From assembly GCF_031877795.1 (NCBI RefSeq), contig NC_133933.1, positions 2,192,132 to 2,256,131 of the forward strand: 64,000 nucleotides of DNA. The letters are read 5' to 3'. Positions 49,501 to 62,411 of this stretch are shown piece after piece. Position numbers and translations under genes: made by a program. The notes under the pieces were generated by a model, which had not been told where the DNA came from, searched no databases, and saw only the letters and a program-made list of their open reading frames with translations. The stretch comes from Strix aluco (lineage: Eukaryota > Chordata > Aves > Strigiformes > Strigidae). Position 1 is the stretch's first letter. Each line of letters starts with the position of its first letter.

Positions 49501-51405
49501 TACGTAAGCCCTTTTACTTCCTTCTTATCCTTTAAGTCATAACTACCTAAGCTAGAAGTAAATGACAAAGCTTATTGGTAGTTTCTGAAAGAACACTAAA
49601 AGATTCCCCTCCTCCCCGATAACTTCTTTTAAACAAAAAACACTCAATCTAGACTTGCTTAAGACTCAGAGGTACATTTAACATACAACAGCATGAAGCG
49701 AAGGAACAATACAACTGTGCATTTGGCAGTGCACCACTGTAATAATTTCCAGGGTAAATGGACTGGCAATTTTAGCCACATGGATAATATCAAGGCCAAG
49801 ATGGCTAAATTCAGCCTGGCCTGCATCTGACTGAAGAAATTTGTCATACGTAAATAGACAAAAAGATGCATGTTATTCCTGACTCCACCCCTGACATATG
49901 CTAGCCTCCATCCTTTGGGTTATCAAGGCTAATTTGTGAGCCACCAAAAATACTGCAACACTGCAGGGTATTTATTTGCATAGTGTTATGTATGAGCTGT
50001 GATTTATTTTACTAAAAAAGACCCAACAAAAAACTTCAGGAAGGAAAACAAAGTCATAAAGTTGTCTAAAGCAATCAAGCCAATTCCACTACTCATGCCT
50101 TATCTTCCTCTGCGTGCTGATCGTTACTAATTTGGGCCCTTTCTGGGCATCCAACAGGGTCTTTTCAGCCTTGTTGTCATCTCATGTGTAAGCCAGGAGA
50201 AGATGGGAACACCCGAAGAACATGATCTTGCAAAGCCTGTAACATCAGCGTAACAGCTCTACTCACGGCAAAGCAGACCTTACTTTCCAGACGCATCCTT
50301 GGGCACCCGCACTACCAACTGAACATCTCAGATCTCCAATTTTTTGTTGGGCTGCTGCAAGAACCACTGCCTCAAGCAGTATACCGTTTTCATCCTTGTG
50401 CAAGAGTTAATGTGAGCAAGGGCTGTGCCTCCCTGAGATAACAGAAGGATGGTGGGTCCCCAGACTCACTGTTAACGAGGTTTAAGTTTGTCACATATAT
50501 TAAAAACACCTTTTAAAACCTCCTCTTTACAAGAGAATACCATTAAAACACTGATGCATATCAAGAGGAGTGCTAGTCCAGAGGGAAATTCAGTGCTTGC
50601 AGGCTCTCTGGGAGAAGGCAGCTGCCTTCCCATCCCTACCTCGCTGCATGTAAACTGCACCCCAAAGGAAGTACAACGTGCATGCCCTTCTGCTGCTAGC
50701 TAGTGAAAACACATGGAAACGCCGTGGTCCCACCACTCACCACCAAAGCACATCCTATTGAATTTAATAGGCCATTACCATCTTCCTACTGGCTCCTTCA
50801 GTTCCCAGGGGAACCTACCAGTGACTCACAGGGCATTTCCAGAAAGTCTATGGAAAGTCTCTCTCACTGTCTTTGTAATTCCAGAGGCTTTTAAAGCAAT
50901 TTCTCCAAAGCCCTAATACATTCCTTTACCATCCACTGCTTTGATCATGAGCACATTGTGTAGGTCTTCTCCACAAAGCCTAGCAGGCAGGGGTTGTGCT
51001 CCCAGCACCTCCACCAGCAATACTGATTGCATCCTCAATCAAAGTTTTAAACTCTTAGCATACACTTGTTATTTGCAGGGTCTGACATGTGAATGGACCT
51101 GGCTGGTAGCAACAGCTAGCATTTTTCTTTGACAAGGTCCATATTAACAGATCAAAATTCTGGTTTCAAATATCTTAAAATATGTATTTTTATAATAAAT
51201 ATGGGGCACCGGTCCAAGCCTTCAATAGTCAATGAAATGAGGTACTTTGGAAAGATGAATTTGGTGCCACGACCTTGAATTGCTCTCCCTACACAGAGGA
51301 AAAATTGTGAATCTGTCACATAACGTCTTTTAACAACTTTTATGTCTTGTATTAGGTTTGTGTGGTATTGCCATATACATCTATATAAAAGTAATACAAT
51401 ACTAC

Positions 51406-51423
51406 ATATATATATATATATAT
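51406..51423. repeat. (TA)n microsatellite
   Basis: Nine TA units. Simple repeat. Confidence 0.85.
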
Positions 51424-51737
51424 GGAATCCACAAAGGCATCCCAAACACTCTGGAGTCATTTCCACATTCCTGTATTTCCTATACGCAGAGCAGGAATTT
51501 CAGTGCGCTCTCAAAGCAATCACCAACAGCCTATACCATAAGCTGGTTTTTGTTGGTAGTCTTCTAAAATCTCAATCTGCAGTCATAAAAGCAAGCAACT
51601 ACAGACTGTCACTTGTGCCTTGTAGTGGAAGGAAAACCCAGGCTGGTCACAAGCAACACTCTACCTGGTATTTGGGTGGTCTCAGGCCAAGGGTATATAG
51701 AAAAGGCTACAGAAAAACACTGTTTCATCACTAAGCA

Positions 51738-51765
51738 GTGTTTTTCTTGAATCGCAGGTAAGAAA
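51738..51765 (+). promoter_or_regulatory. second recursive-splice-like motif
   Basis: TGTTTTTCTTGAATCGCAG is followed at once by GTAAGAAAC, so CAG at 51755-51757 abuts a strong donor at 51758. The tract is interrupted by GAATCG. Same plus-strand orientation as the motif near 1045. Significance unknown. Confidence 0.17.
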
Positions 51766-52644
51766 CAGTGGAAATTTTGTCTCCAATTACAAGCAAGTCT
51801 AGGCTGAACGCACACCAAAAAAGACTGAAGGAAGTATTTTGGTGAGGAGACCGCAACAGCAGGACAGACATTTGCCCATTCACAATTCTGACTTTTCAGG
51901 ACGTTCCTGACAATGTTTGGCTGTTTGCTTTTCCACTAGGAAGCACGGGAAAGCGGAGACCTCATGTGATTTGAACGCCTCCTGTGTTTCAGTTTTCTCC
52001 TTTTTCTCTACTCTGCTCTCTGCATCTCTTGGGATTTTGATCCACAGAAATCTTCAGGAAGGTTTATTTTTTCCACTTACAGAAGCTTTACCCATTGATG
52101 AAGGACTCATCTAGTGAGTTGATGTCATCACGTTTTCATAACCTACTATTCCCTGAATCATCCTGGTCCTCAGCAGGGATTGCCTTGGCTTGATAAAGCT
52201 AGTACTTAGATGAATATGCTACCTATGATAATAAATTAGTTCTTATTTAAGGTTTCTGATAAGCTCTGGATAAGCATCAGAATAGGTTTTATAACTGTTT
52301 ATTTCAAATGCAGAGCAAGAATAACATTCAAAGAGGGCGAAGCATAAAAGGACACGATTGTGTTCTTCATCTGTACCATACACCACCGCTGCAAGGGCCA
52401 ATGCCTACAGACACCTCTACGTGGATGGCTGGAAACAGTCTCTACTAGGGTATATTTTAAAAATCTTACAGGACAGTAACTGCTCTAATGAAGATTAGCA
52501 AGACTTTTTTATTTCCTCCTAAGGTGTGCTGTTTATACAGTCTCAGCATACCGGGTCCTCTCTGTGCACACACTCACAACCCTGGCCAAGAAACACTCTG
52601 TTTCCCAGAAATGGAGGTTTACAGCTAGCAGCAAAGAGCCATGC

Positions 52645-52684
52645 AAAAGAAAAAAAAAAACAAAAACAAAAACAAAAACGAAAA
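52645..52684. repeat. A-rich (CAAAAA)n tract
   Basis: About ten A residues are followed by three to four CAAAAA units and a final CGAAAAC. Simple repeat. Confidence 0.87.
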
Positions 52685-53493
52685 CCGAACACAAACTGCA
52701 ACAGCACAACTCCTAAGTGCCCTGCTAATTTCAACCCTCAAAAAATTCTGTTAAAAAGCACAGGGATAGCGTAAACATGCGTATCTTAATTCTCTCATTC
52801 ACCTCTCATGCTAAACCCAGCCAGAAATAGCACACTGCCAGTATCCAAAGGTGCAGACCTTGTTGCTCTAAACCTCCTAAAGTTGTATTGCTCTGGGAAA
52901 GGACAGGAACCATAAAAAGCCTTAGCTGGGAGGCAGCTTTTATACTCATGTTCAGGCCTCTAGTAAGTCGTCCCACCAAACGTAATGAGACCTCCTGCTT
53001 AGCCAGGGCTCTTATTTCCATAGCTTGTGCCTGCAGCACTCTTATATTTTACAAGCCATATTAACTCACCTCTTGCACCAGGAGGTTGGGGCAGTGGCAC
53101 CCTGTCTAATAATGGAACATATTTGTTAATACTAATAGACATTTGTAAAACTACCACATGCCTTCAGCCTTCAAGTCAAAGCACAGGATGCTTGCAAGGG
53201 TTGTGAAATGTATGATGTAAAACTTGGGATGTTTTGGTTACAACATATCTCATTTATTTTTACTGTCATCACCCTCCCTGGTATATAATACCTGCTGCAT
53301 GCAGAGTGAAATATTGCAGATGTTTTCAAAATAATTCTGGGCTGGTGGAGAAACCAAAAGGTCTCTTGTGCGTAAGGTCTGGTTATTTTCAATTCAAAAC
53401 AACTAGGCAACAAAGTTTCTGTGTGCTGGTATTTTAAAAGGCCTGGATTCCTCTGCAATGACTCATACTTGCACTGCCCACCCAAAAACTTAC

Positions 53494-53533
53494 CTCTGAG
53501 AACTTTGAGAGAGTCTCCAGCCATTCTAATACC
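53494..53533 (-). other. candidate first coding exon, short
   Basis: On the minus strand, a pyrimidine-rich tract ending in CCTGAG (or 8 bases later ATTAG) precedes and CTCAGAG/GTAAGTTTTTGG follows a block of 40 or 32 bases. An ATG at 53524-53522 in good context (A at -3, G at +4) opens MAGDSLKVLR and leaves phase 1. The donor is excellent. It does not join 37844-37955 in frame without another exon. It could be a leader exon of a minus-strand transcript, or noise. Confidence 0.2.
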
Positions 53534-55105
53534 CTCAGGATTCAAGAATGAAGAATAAAAAGATAAAACTAGTTTTAACTATTCATTAGTTTTTGGTACT
53601 TCAGATAATTTGTGCAATGGCTTCAGGGGTTTAATTGAAACACTTTTCCCACCTTGTCTTAATTTTAATTATGCAGCAATCATTTTTACCAACCTGTGCA
53701 AAGGAGCCATATGAAAATGTGACATATGACAATATACATTTACCTAAGCTCTAGGACTACTCTGACCTACAGGCAATTAGCTACTGCCTCCAGCACTCAA
53801 ACGACCAATTAAAGAGTTAACAAAATGCCCTCCAAATCACCTACATGTTCAGGTTTTTGGACTGCCATGAACATTATACTTCAACTGATATAATTTTTGA
53901 CTGACTGATTTACTAAGTCTGCATCGGCTAAAATTCTAGAGCCATGCCTGTAAAACCGAAGGATCAGATTTTATGAGGTGCTTTCATTGTCATTAAAGAC
54001 GATCCCACCTTAGCCCTTTCCCTAACAAGACAATCTTGCAGCAGTCATTACAAGATGTGATCCCAGCTTGTCTTCAGGGAAAAAAATGGCTTGCTAGGTC
54101 AATGAGGACTGCACTAAGTTCATCTCAAGGATGTAAGACATCCATCTGAATGGCTAGCAGCCAAGAACAAAAAAATTAAAGAGCCCCAAAGATTGCCTTT
54201 TTTGAAGACGTGGCTCCTAAAGTTTTACAGGTAGCCCATTTCAGAAATCCAGAGAGATTAAACCGGTAGTCACAAATGGATGCCTTTACATCCATTCATG
54301 ATTTAGTGTACTAGGCAGCATTGCACTGCAGACAACAGATCATTAACAGCCAGAAGCACACAACAGAAATGACTCCAAGACAGACCATTTCAAAGAAAAA
54401 TGTATTCAAATGTGGTTTTACATGGGAATAAGAGAGATCCAGGACACTGCTAATTATACCAAAGGAGGGAGAAGTGAAGGGCGGTAACCTGTTCAGGAAA
54501 ACCCAAGTTCCACTCCTGCCTCCAACAATAACTCAAGTTGTGGTTTCATAATCTCCTTTCCTCCCTTCCTCAGCGGGAAATGGGGGATAACAATATCCCC
54601 TGACATATATTACACATGGTGCCATGAGGACTGACATTCTTAAAGTGCTTTGAAAATGAGTGAATCATCTGGGTGACCCACCAGAGTCTTACATATTGGG
54701 TATTCTATCATAATTTAGAAAAGTTCTGCCTTCTATGAGCAATGTGGTTTCATGATAGTATCTCACAGTAGACACTGATTTGCAAATCCACCGTCACTTT
54801 TGTGCAAGAAAAACATGACTCTACAATTAAAAGTGTTGCTCTATAAGATTGGTACATACCTGAGACTTGTATGCAGATTCTCAGCTAAACCGATGTTGTT
54901 TCTCTGAAGCTGACCGACATCATCTGTCCTTCGGTCTTAAAGCTCGAACGAAACTTTTCTAGGTTTGAACAGAAAGAGAAGAGCATTACTGGTTTCCCTT
55001 CTCTGGCCACAAAGACCCACATTCTGCCCAGAATTACACAGGTGAAGTCCTGCTGGCTTTGCAGGGCGCAGCAGATGCTGCTCCTCTGAATCTAAAAGCA
55101 CACTG

Positions 55106-55129
55106 AAAAGCCAGCCCAAAAGCCAGCCC
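55106..55129. repeat. 12-base tandem duplication
   Basis: AAAAGCCAGCCC occurs twice head to tail without mismatch. Small local duplication. Confidence 0.85.
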
Positions 55130-55996
55130 AATCTTTTCGTTGCCATCAGAAACTGAAGACAGAGCTAAACAATCCAGAATGGAATTTCTTTTCCGCCCTC
55201 TGCGCTTTCATTACCAAGACAAGGCCCACAGGGCATGTTGGCCAAACAGCTTCGCTACACAAACATGCAGTAAGGTGAAGTGAATGGCATCACAGAGATA
55301 AATGAATCAGACAGTCCAGTGACTTAGGGCTACTTGTCTTCTTGCCTACCATGTGGGAAACCAATGTCTGGCCGTAGCAACCCTAGCTCTCCTGTTTTCC
55401 AAGTTAGTGGCTGCAGGGAGCATCATGGAGGTGACACTCTTGGCCTTCAAGGGGCTGGGGAAATCAATATCGGCAACGTGAAGGACACTTAACGATGGAG
55501 TCAAAAAAATGGTGTTTTATCAGCAGAGGAGACAAGAGGGGAAAATAGGTAGTTATAAATGGCCGGGTAGGAAAAAGGAAAAAAACAAAACAAAAAAACC
55601 CCACAAAACCCCCAATGCTTTATTTTTTTGGCTGTATTTGCTGTATAGCCCAGTGAAAGAGAGTGAAAAAAGCAACTGTTTGACATCCAGAGCTTCTTCA
55701 CTTTGAAAAATACAGAGACAAACTTAACAATGAAGAGTCGGGATTCCATAGGGTTGTTTATGTATGGCATACATGCAAATGCATATGATTATGTAGAAGT
55801 GTGTCTGTGTGTAATGTAGCATTAACACCAATTCTTACAGCCTTATGAAATGATATATTAAAAAGAAAGAGAGAAAGAAAGGAAAAGCAAGCTAGATTTT
55901 TTTCCTCTTTTACAAATATGATGCAGTTTACAGAAGCATGGTCCTTTTTTAGGAAGAATTCTAAATGCATCATTCAAATATTGTTTGAGCTGAATA

Positions 55997-56014
55997 CATG
56001 ATATACATATCATG
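55997..56014. repeat. 8-base-arm palindrome inside a direct repeat
   Basis: CATGATAT, two bases, then ATATCATG form a perfect inverted repeat. TGAATACAT occurs on both sides, at 55991 and near 56013. Short AT-rich structure of unknown meaning. Confidence 0.7.
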
Positions 56015-57922
56015 AATACATATAATCACAGCACAGTCTTTTGTGGAAGTTCTGAAAATAGCATTGGAAAAAGCTGACCATGAGTTTCCATCTAAGGATT
56101 TGCATTTAACATGTGTGAACCGACTCCATTCATCTCATCCTCAATGGGAACCATCCTGTCGCTCCAAACGGCCAAGCTGAAAAGTTTGGCCTGAATGACA
56201 GGAATCATTTAAGTGGGTCTGATGTCAAGGACAGCACCTACAGCCACCAGATGAGATTGTGGGAGTGAATTAGGGAACCCCATTCAGCTGAAAAATCCCT
56301 AGAGGTTCTGTACCGTAACAGCTACTGTATTGCAACCTGCAAACGATGGGGAGCCTTGTGGCAACTTAAGTTTTAAGTTAATGGGCTGAATTTCCTAACC
56401 TTTTTCCACCAGTTTCCCTTTGGCAGGAAAGGTTAAGATTGCTGGGAAGGCTCAAACTTCCTTTTCTCCAGCTCCAGCAGGGTGTAGCCTAGTTTCTCTT
56501 ACCTCTCCCACTGCAGAGTGCTGGAGAAAACAAAAAGAGGGAGGGAAAGGGACAAATCACAGAAAAAAAGGGCAATTAGGTGGGCGAGCTCCAAAATCTC
56601 TGCAACCACTCTGTGCTCAGCTGGGCGCGCAGGGCTGCTGGGAAGCACCGTGCTGTAGCGGGAGGTCTGCACCGAGGGTGTCCGGAGGTCAGAGGGGACA
56701 TCACTGCCCTCTGCAAAACCTGTGGGAACGGGTGAAACCGGAGGATGCGGGAAGGGTGGCAGGGAGGGCTGAGCACTCTAAGTAGCATGTTTCCTAGGAA
56801 ACCTTCGACAGCAAATATCACATTAGTCCTGCCTTGTGGCCCAGCTCATGTGATGTCAAGAACAATTTCTCACAACTCAGCTCAGAAGGTTAGCAAGACT
56901 TGGTGAAATGTTCAGTGATTCTGGCCTGACTTTCCAGCTGGGAATGAAACAGGAAACTAAGGGTGTTTGCATTGTTTCAGAGTTCTGTGACAAATTCCTA
57001 ACCAAACTTTTTATTATTTTATTTTAAACATTATGGTGAATTTCCCTCACAGGTTTGCAGAGACTAACCCAATTGCTATGTTTACTCTTAAGGCATTCCA
57101 TTTAACAAATGAGATATTCCAGAAGTTAAAATACAGAGGAAAAATGGAAAACCAAGCAATCTCACGGAAAGTCTTAGAACAGTTGGATCACCGTTTAGCT
57201 CATGCACTGATTTAAAAAGCTCCGTCACAGACTTCTGGCATTACAAAACTTCGTTTACAACTATCCTTTCTAATTTCTGTCAGCTGCAGCCTGAAAATAT
57301 CCATAGCCTAGCAGATTTAACAGAAAAAGACGTAAACTCTGGCAGCACAACTCGGATACGAGATGCACTTCAGCCTCCAAGAGGGCTCCCACCAGCTCCT
57401 TGGGCTGGGACTTAAATGCCTTGGGCTGGATCTGAGTGCAGGGATGCAGCGTTTTGCCTCTCAAGGCTGCACAGCATTCTGAGGCTGAACATTTGGGGGG
57501 CTAGGTAGTACCACAGACCTACCCACACTGTACCTGTTGTGCACAGCTGATGTTTTAATTCCCTGAATTCTTGCCAACTGTTCCCACTGGAAGGCAACCA
57601 CACTGTATTGTGGAGGAAAAGTCCCACTCTGCTGCCATTTCTGCTGGCTTCACGTTTGTGACTGCAGCGGAGTTTCTTTGACTTCTAATTGTTTAAGAGG
57701 AAAGAGACTAAAACTGAAAAATCTTCCTCTGGTGACACACTTCATCTCATACTTAGTGAAATATAAAGACCTTTTTAATAGAAAGTAATATATTTAAACA
57801 AATTAAAAATAGCCCCACTAATTTCTTTTTAATCATAAGCTAACTTAGGTGTGTGACCTCTTTATTTCCTTTTGCTGTTTCTCATCTTCAGTGATTTGAG
57901 CCCTCACATCTAGACATCTAGG

Positions 57923-57960
57923 TTTTTTTTTTTTTCCTTTTTTTTTTTTCCCCCCTTCCC
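57923..57960. repeat. long pyrimidine tract with mirror symmetry
   Basis: T13, CC, T12, then C-rich sequence: about 38 pyrimidines without a purine. The T/CC/T part is nearly a mirror repeat, a form able to adopt triplex (H-) DNA. Confidence 0.85.
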
Positions 57961-58539
57961 AGGGAAATGAGAGATGAATACATAAAGAACAAGGCTGCTT
58001 GAGGTACCTGAGAAACACCAGCGTAGAAGTAGGTCCACTGCTTCCTTTCATCCCATTTTAGATACAGGAGGTCTGATGGATCAGCTTTTCCTTCAGGAAA
58101 GCCAGGATTAAAGAGGTCAGGTCAGCAGTGTGAGAATGCCTTTAAGAACAGTGTGGGAACACAAGACTTCCTTATTAGCACGTTAATGTACTGAACCTGA
58201 AGCTCATTTAAACAAGATGGAGACAGTTGACTTCTTCCCCCCTCAGCCCAAGTCTGCTGTGTCCTTAGAGCTGTTTGATCTGCCAAGTGACAAATCTCCG
58301 AAGCCGTGTGTTGCTGGAAATCTCATAAAACAGAACAAGTACAACATTAGGATTTACTGACCACTGTAAAGATTTCTCTTAAGATTCAAAAGCAGAGGTT
58401 TTACAGGAAGAAAGCATGACAGCAGAGGCTCCAGCTGAGATTACAGAAGGTGAAGATATACCGGACTGTTTAGCAGAAACGCAAGTCCCCTTGACCCACA
58501 AGTGTCTTTGCGGGCAAACAGCCGTTACTCACGGCCGTG

Positions 58540-58830
58540 GCACCCAGCCCGCACCGCCAGCCCCTCCGGCCCTCCTCCCACAGCCCTGCCTGACCCTGGG
58601 GCTCTGTCCCCAGCCCACCTGCGCTCTCCTCTCAGGCCTGCGGTCATTGCCTGGCCCTAACACTTCCACCATCTCCTCAGGCTGGAGGCAGCTTCGCCGA
58701 GAGGTCGGCGCTGTGAGGAGAAACAGGGGCTGCCTGTCACGCACAGCCGGTTCCAGCTGGATCCGGCTGGTTCCAACAGCCCCAGCCCAGGGCACAGCCC
58801 AGCCCCTCAGGGGAAGCGGGATGAGGACTG
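58540..58830. other. GC-rich patch
   Basis: Clearly more GC-rich than its surroundings and full of CCCAGCCC and CAGCCC words, but with moderate CpG. Frames of 108 to 174 codons on both strands reflect this composition. No promoter element or domain is seen. Confidence 0.5.
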
Positions 58831-58843
58831 GACCTTTACTAAA

Positions 58844-58870
58844 TAACAACAACAATAATAATAATAATAT
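58844..58870. repeat. (AAC)n/(AAT)n microsatellite
   Basis: Three AAC units followed by about six AAT units. Read in one frame it gives a run of asparagines, which is not evidence of coding. Confidence 0.9.
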
Positions 58871-60350
58871 TGGCTTTTCTAATCACATGAAAGACATTTC
58901 TCTATCTGTAACACCAGGTACTCTAATCTCTCTTGGTTGACACAAACATGCTGCTTTTTTTTCTGAATACTCTTTCAAGCCCAGGCTGCCCGCCCTCACG
59001 CACGCGTACCGTACCTATGTCGTATCTCTGAGACATGTAAATGTTCTATAGCCTTGACTGCGGGGATGAAAGGGCTGAGCGCGCCCACCTGACGCGCCAG
59101 CATCTCCGCAGCAGTCAACGGGAGAAGGCTCTTCTTACATCAAAGTTGTCAGGTGGGGTTGTTTTCTTCACAGAGCCATCCTCTTCTTTCTCTTCTTTTT
59201 TTAAAAAAAAAAAAAAAGTTAAGTATATCCCAGACCACTAAACAGATCTTATAACACCTACAGTGATTGCTTGTCACACACAAAGGACCCGAACAATCGA
59301 AGATTTAAACTCTGGTAATACCTAAATAGCTGTATCACGTTTACCCGAGACACTAGGATAAACATGCCCTCTTTCTTCTCAACTCCCTCTGATAAAAACG
59401 AATACCTCATCCCCAGGAGCTGCAGACAAAACCTTTAGGGTCCCTACCGACATGTTTTCACCTGCTCAAGGACTGGGACAGAAAAGCAAAGAGCCAGACT
59501 GATACCAGTGCAGACCTAAATAATATCTCAGTATCTTATAGATAAATGATTTGGAAAGAAATATCCGTTCTTATCGCAAGGAAAGATCTATAACTCACTC
59601 TTAGCCTTTCATCACTAGGAGAAAATACACTGCGACTTATGCCAATCTATTATCTGTTCTTATTTTCCTCTGTACATGTATTTATCTCTCTGGCTCACTC
59701 TTTATCAATCCAGCCACCCGTGATCACCCAAGCTCAAAGTTCATGTGGGGCCCAAGCCAGCCCTCCCCATCTGGGTGGGAGTCTCTTCTCTTCTCTAACC
59801 AGCAAGAATAAGGAGCGTACAGCTTGTTTCCATACTCTACACTATATTTTTCCCTGGCCAGAGCTGAAATCCCATCCTCATGGGGTGTCATTTTGTCGTG
59901 ATGAGACGCTGTGTGGTTAAAATCTGCAGGGCATCGGTCTCAGCACTATAAATCTCAACAGGAGGGGCTGGAGCTGAGCTTTCCCCCAAGTCCACACACA
60001 TCCCAGCCTGGAGTTTTAGGTCAGGCATATTTTGAATTCCAGCTCGTTAAAGTTAACGGCTTACGCACTCATCTCCCCTCCAGCTCCCAGAGAGGATCTA
60101 GGCCCGCTTCCAGCCCTTGCCTCAATGGTTTCCAATCTAATACTGGTATTAAGATTTGCAGGTACATTTCTCACTTCCCAATCCACAAGGGTAGTAACTC
60201 TATCACCATGCACTTCTCCCACAGTGCACTGCACCGCACCGCATCGCCCTTCTTCCCCAGAAGCACCAAAATCCCTCTTGTATGCATACGTGCACCTGGT
60301 GAACCCCCAATCTCTAGAATTTTGCCTTAAGATCAAATTTCAGCATTGAT

Positions 60351-60376
60351 AGTCATTCATTCACTCATTCATTCAT
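60351..60376. repeat. (CATT)n microsatellite
   Basis: About six CATT units with one CACT variant. Simple repeat. Confidence 0.88.
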
Positions 60377-61520
60377 GGAAAAAGATACATGGACTTCATC
60401 CTGCCCAAGTACGAATGCTATTTTTTTCCGAGGCGTATCGCATGCCGCAGCCAGCAACCGGCTGCCCCGTTTGGGACATGTGTCCTTTGTAGAAGATTCC
60501 CCTATTACATCAGCTCAGACATCAGCTAGTAAGGAAGCTTCCAAGTGGGAAAGTGTATGATTTTTACTTTGGCACTGCAATACTACTACTAATAAAAAGA
60601 GTAAGCATTTTCTGCTATAGCCTGGAAAGAGTTTGCCAAAACTCAGGGTTTTGTATAAAAATAGCTGCATGTCCACACTGGTTAGTTTCTCTTGGAAACT
60701 TTAAAAAAATAGATATTTTTTTTGATAGCTTTACCCTGTACTGCCCAGCCACATTAAGCCACAGTAAACTACATTCTTATGGTTGTCATAACATTTTGCT
60801 CTGTGCTGCTTGTGACGCGAATAATCTATTAAGATATATAAGGTGCAAAATGCTGCCTTCATGTCTCTGAGTTCCTGCAATCTGCTGTAACAATCCAGTG
60901 CAATTACTGCCAGAGTGGTGCAGGAGTGACTCCCTGCCACTGCCGCAGCTGACCAGAAGGTCCGGGCCAGCGACTCTGGGCAGGCTCGGCCGCAGCCGTT
61001 GGGGCTGCGGGGACCAGCCTTCCTCCCGCTGCACTCCCCCTCCTCCTCCCCTATCCCAGCCTGTCATCAATCTTACTAAAATGACAGCAGACAGATGTTA
61101 GCCTTTGCAAAGATCAAATGAAATCTATGGCTTTAGGGCTGTTCACCAAGGAGCGGAGTAGTCTACACCAGACACGGGCACCAGCAGTCACCTCCTCTGC
61201 ATCAACCCGCCTCGAATCGGTTTGGCAGCCATCACAGTCATCTCTCCACAGGCAAACCGAGTCCTGAAATAGATTTTGACAAACTTTAATGTTTTAGCTT
61301 CTCCACAGAGTTGCCTTTTTTTTTTTTTTATAGCAAGATTGCTCATTCGAAACTTTTTTTTGGGTGTTTTGCGTGCGTTTGGGGCAATGCTGGGAGGGGG
61401 GTTATGTTTGCAGACACAGTGACAAGCACCTCAGGAGTGCACAGGGGTTCATTTGGGTTTATTACACTTGGCCCTTACATGTTCAGTAACCTGAATGCTG
61501 CTAGCAAAGGGGAGGAGAGG

Positions 61521-61556
61521 AAAAAAAAAAAAAAAAAGGGGGGGGGGGGGGGGGGG
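61521..61556. repeat. A17 joined to G19
   Basis: Seventeen A residues run directly into nineteen G residues with no other base at the junction. Compound homopurine block of 36 bases, within a longer purine tract that begins near 61508. Confidence 0.93.
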
Positions 61557-61755
61557 AAGATTACTCCATGGCATAAATATGCTGTATGTGCCCTTGTCTC
61601 ATGCAATTTCTTTACATCGATGTGCAGGAATATTTATCCCCAGTAGAAATGTTTAACTAATCTGGTAAATGTCAAGCCATATGGTGTACATTGTAAGGAT
61701 TTCATCAGGCCTTTTTAACTCTTTCTGAAAGTCTCTCCCTCTGTTTCTCTATGCT

Positions 61756-61787
61756 TCCCCCTTCCTTTTTTTTTTTTTCCCCCTTTT
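61756..61787. repeat. pyrimidine tract with flanking C5 runs
   Basis: CCCCC, TT, CC, a T run of about 13, CCCCC and TTTT follow each other without a purine. The arrangement is roughly mirror-symmetric and lies 200 bases from the A17G19 block. Confidence 0.82.
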
Positions 61788-62377
61788 GTTGCTGCCCCAC
61801 CAGAGCCTATGAGGAAGGAGATAGTGTGCGGAGTGTTATTAACATTAGTTAGATCAGGGATGTGATGTTCACAGTTTATAATAACAAGCAATATTAACCA
61901 GAAGTGCAACTCGTGAGGCGCCTTTACACTGGGCGAAGAGATGAGCTGAATGTAATTTTTATCAGCGGTGACCTGCAGAAGATCACTAATACTTTTTTTA
62001 AAACAAACTGTCCACCCCAACAATGCACAAAATTCCCAGGGGCTACCTCATCTCTTATCGCTTCCTTTGAATAATCAAGTCTTTACAACAAATAAACTGC
62101 AGTTCTCCAGCACTTTCAAGTAAAGGAAATGTTCCTGTACTGTAACTATCTAGTGTATCTCCCAGAAAGATAGAGTGCAATTTACAATAAGCAATATCAA
62201 AAAAGAATAAACCGTTATGTTTGTGCCAATCCTTATTCATGGTTTTATAACAAGACGTATCTGTTTTCTTCCTATAAATCTTGACTCTATTTTTAGAGTT
62301 TGCAAATAATGACTCTAGTCTTTGGCTGTCTGCCACTTCTATGAAAAACCAGAATAGCCACAGTACAAGACTATAAT

Positions 62378-62381
<4 letters not shown>

Positions 62382-62408
<27 letters not shown>
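62382..62408. repeat. poly(A) run, A27
   Basis: The longest homopolymer in the window, followed by GAAGAAGAAAAAG. No retrocopy body upstream and no target-site duplication seen. Confidence 0.9.

Positions 62409-62411
<3 letters not shown>

Larger units (their letters stand above)
42899..53493. other. non-coding apart from CpG pockets
   Basis: No firm gene. An AT-rich, non-repetitive block at about 44430-44720 with many TAAT and ATTA words is the best conserved-element candidate. The longest frame in the window (214 codons, 45272-45916, plus) is here, but it has no domain, no good start context and overlaps frames on the other strand. It also holds a TA microsatellite at 51406-51423 and a CAAAAA tract at 52645-52684. 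Confidence 0.55.

Noticed and set aside
53064..53111. Minus-strand donor CAAGAG/GTGAGTTA with a 33-base open block
   Set aside because: The acceptor side lacks a pyrimidine tract, and its phase does not lead into 37844-37955.
54861..54960. Minus-strand donor CTCAG/GTATGTACC with a short open frame
   Set aside because: An in-frame stop lies just upstream and there is no acceptable acceptor in between.
58416..58940. 174-codon plus-strand frame ending in an asparagine run
   Set aside because: Explained by the GC-rich patch and an AAT microsatellite.
62382..62408. Long poly(A) runs considered as retrocopy tails
   Set aside because: No gene-derived body upstream and no target-site duplication seen for this or the other A and T runs.
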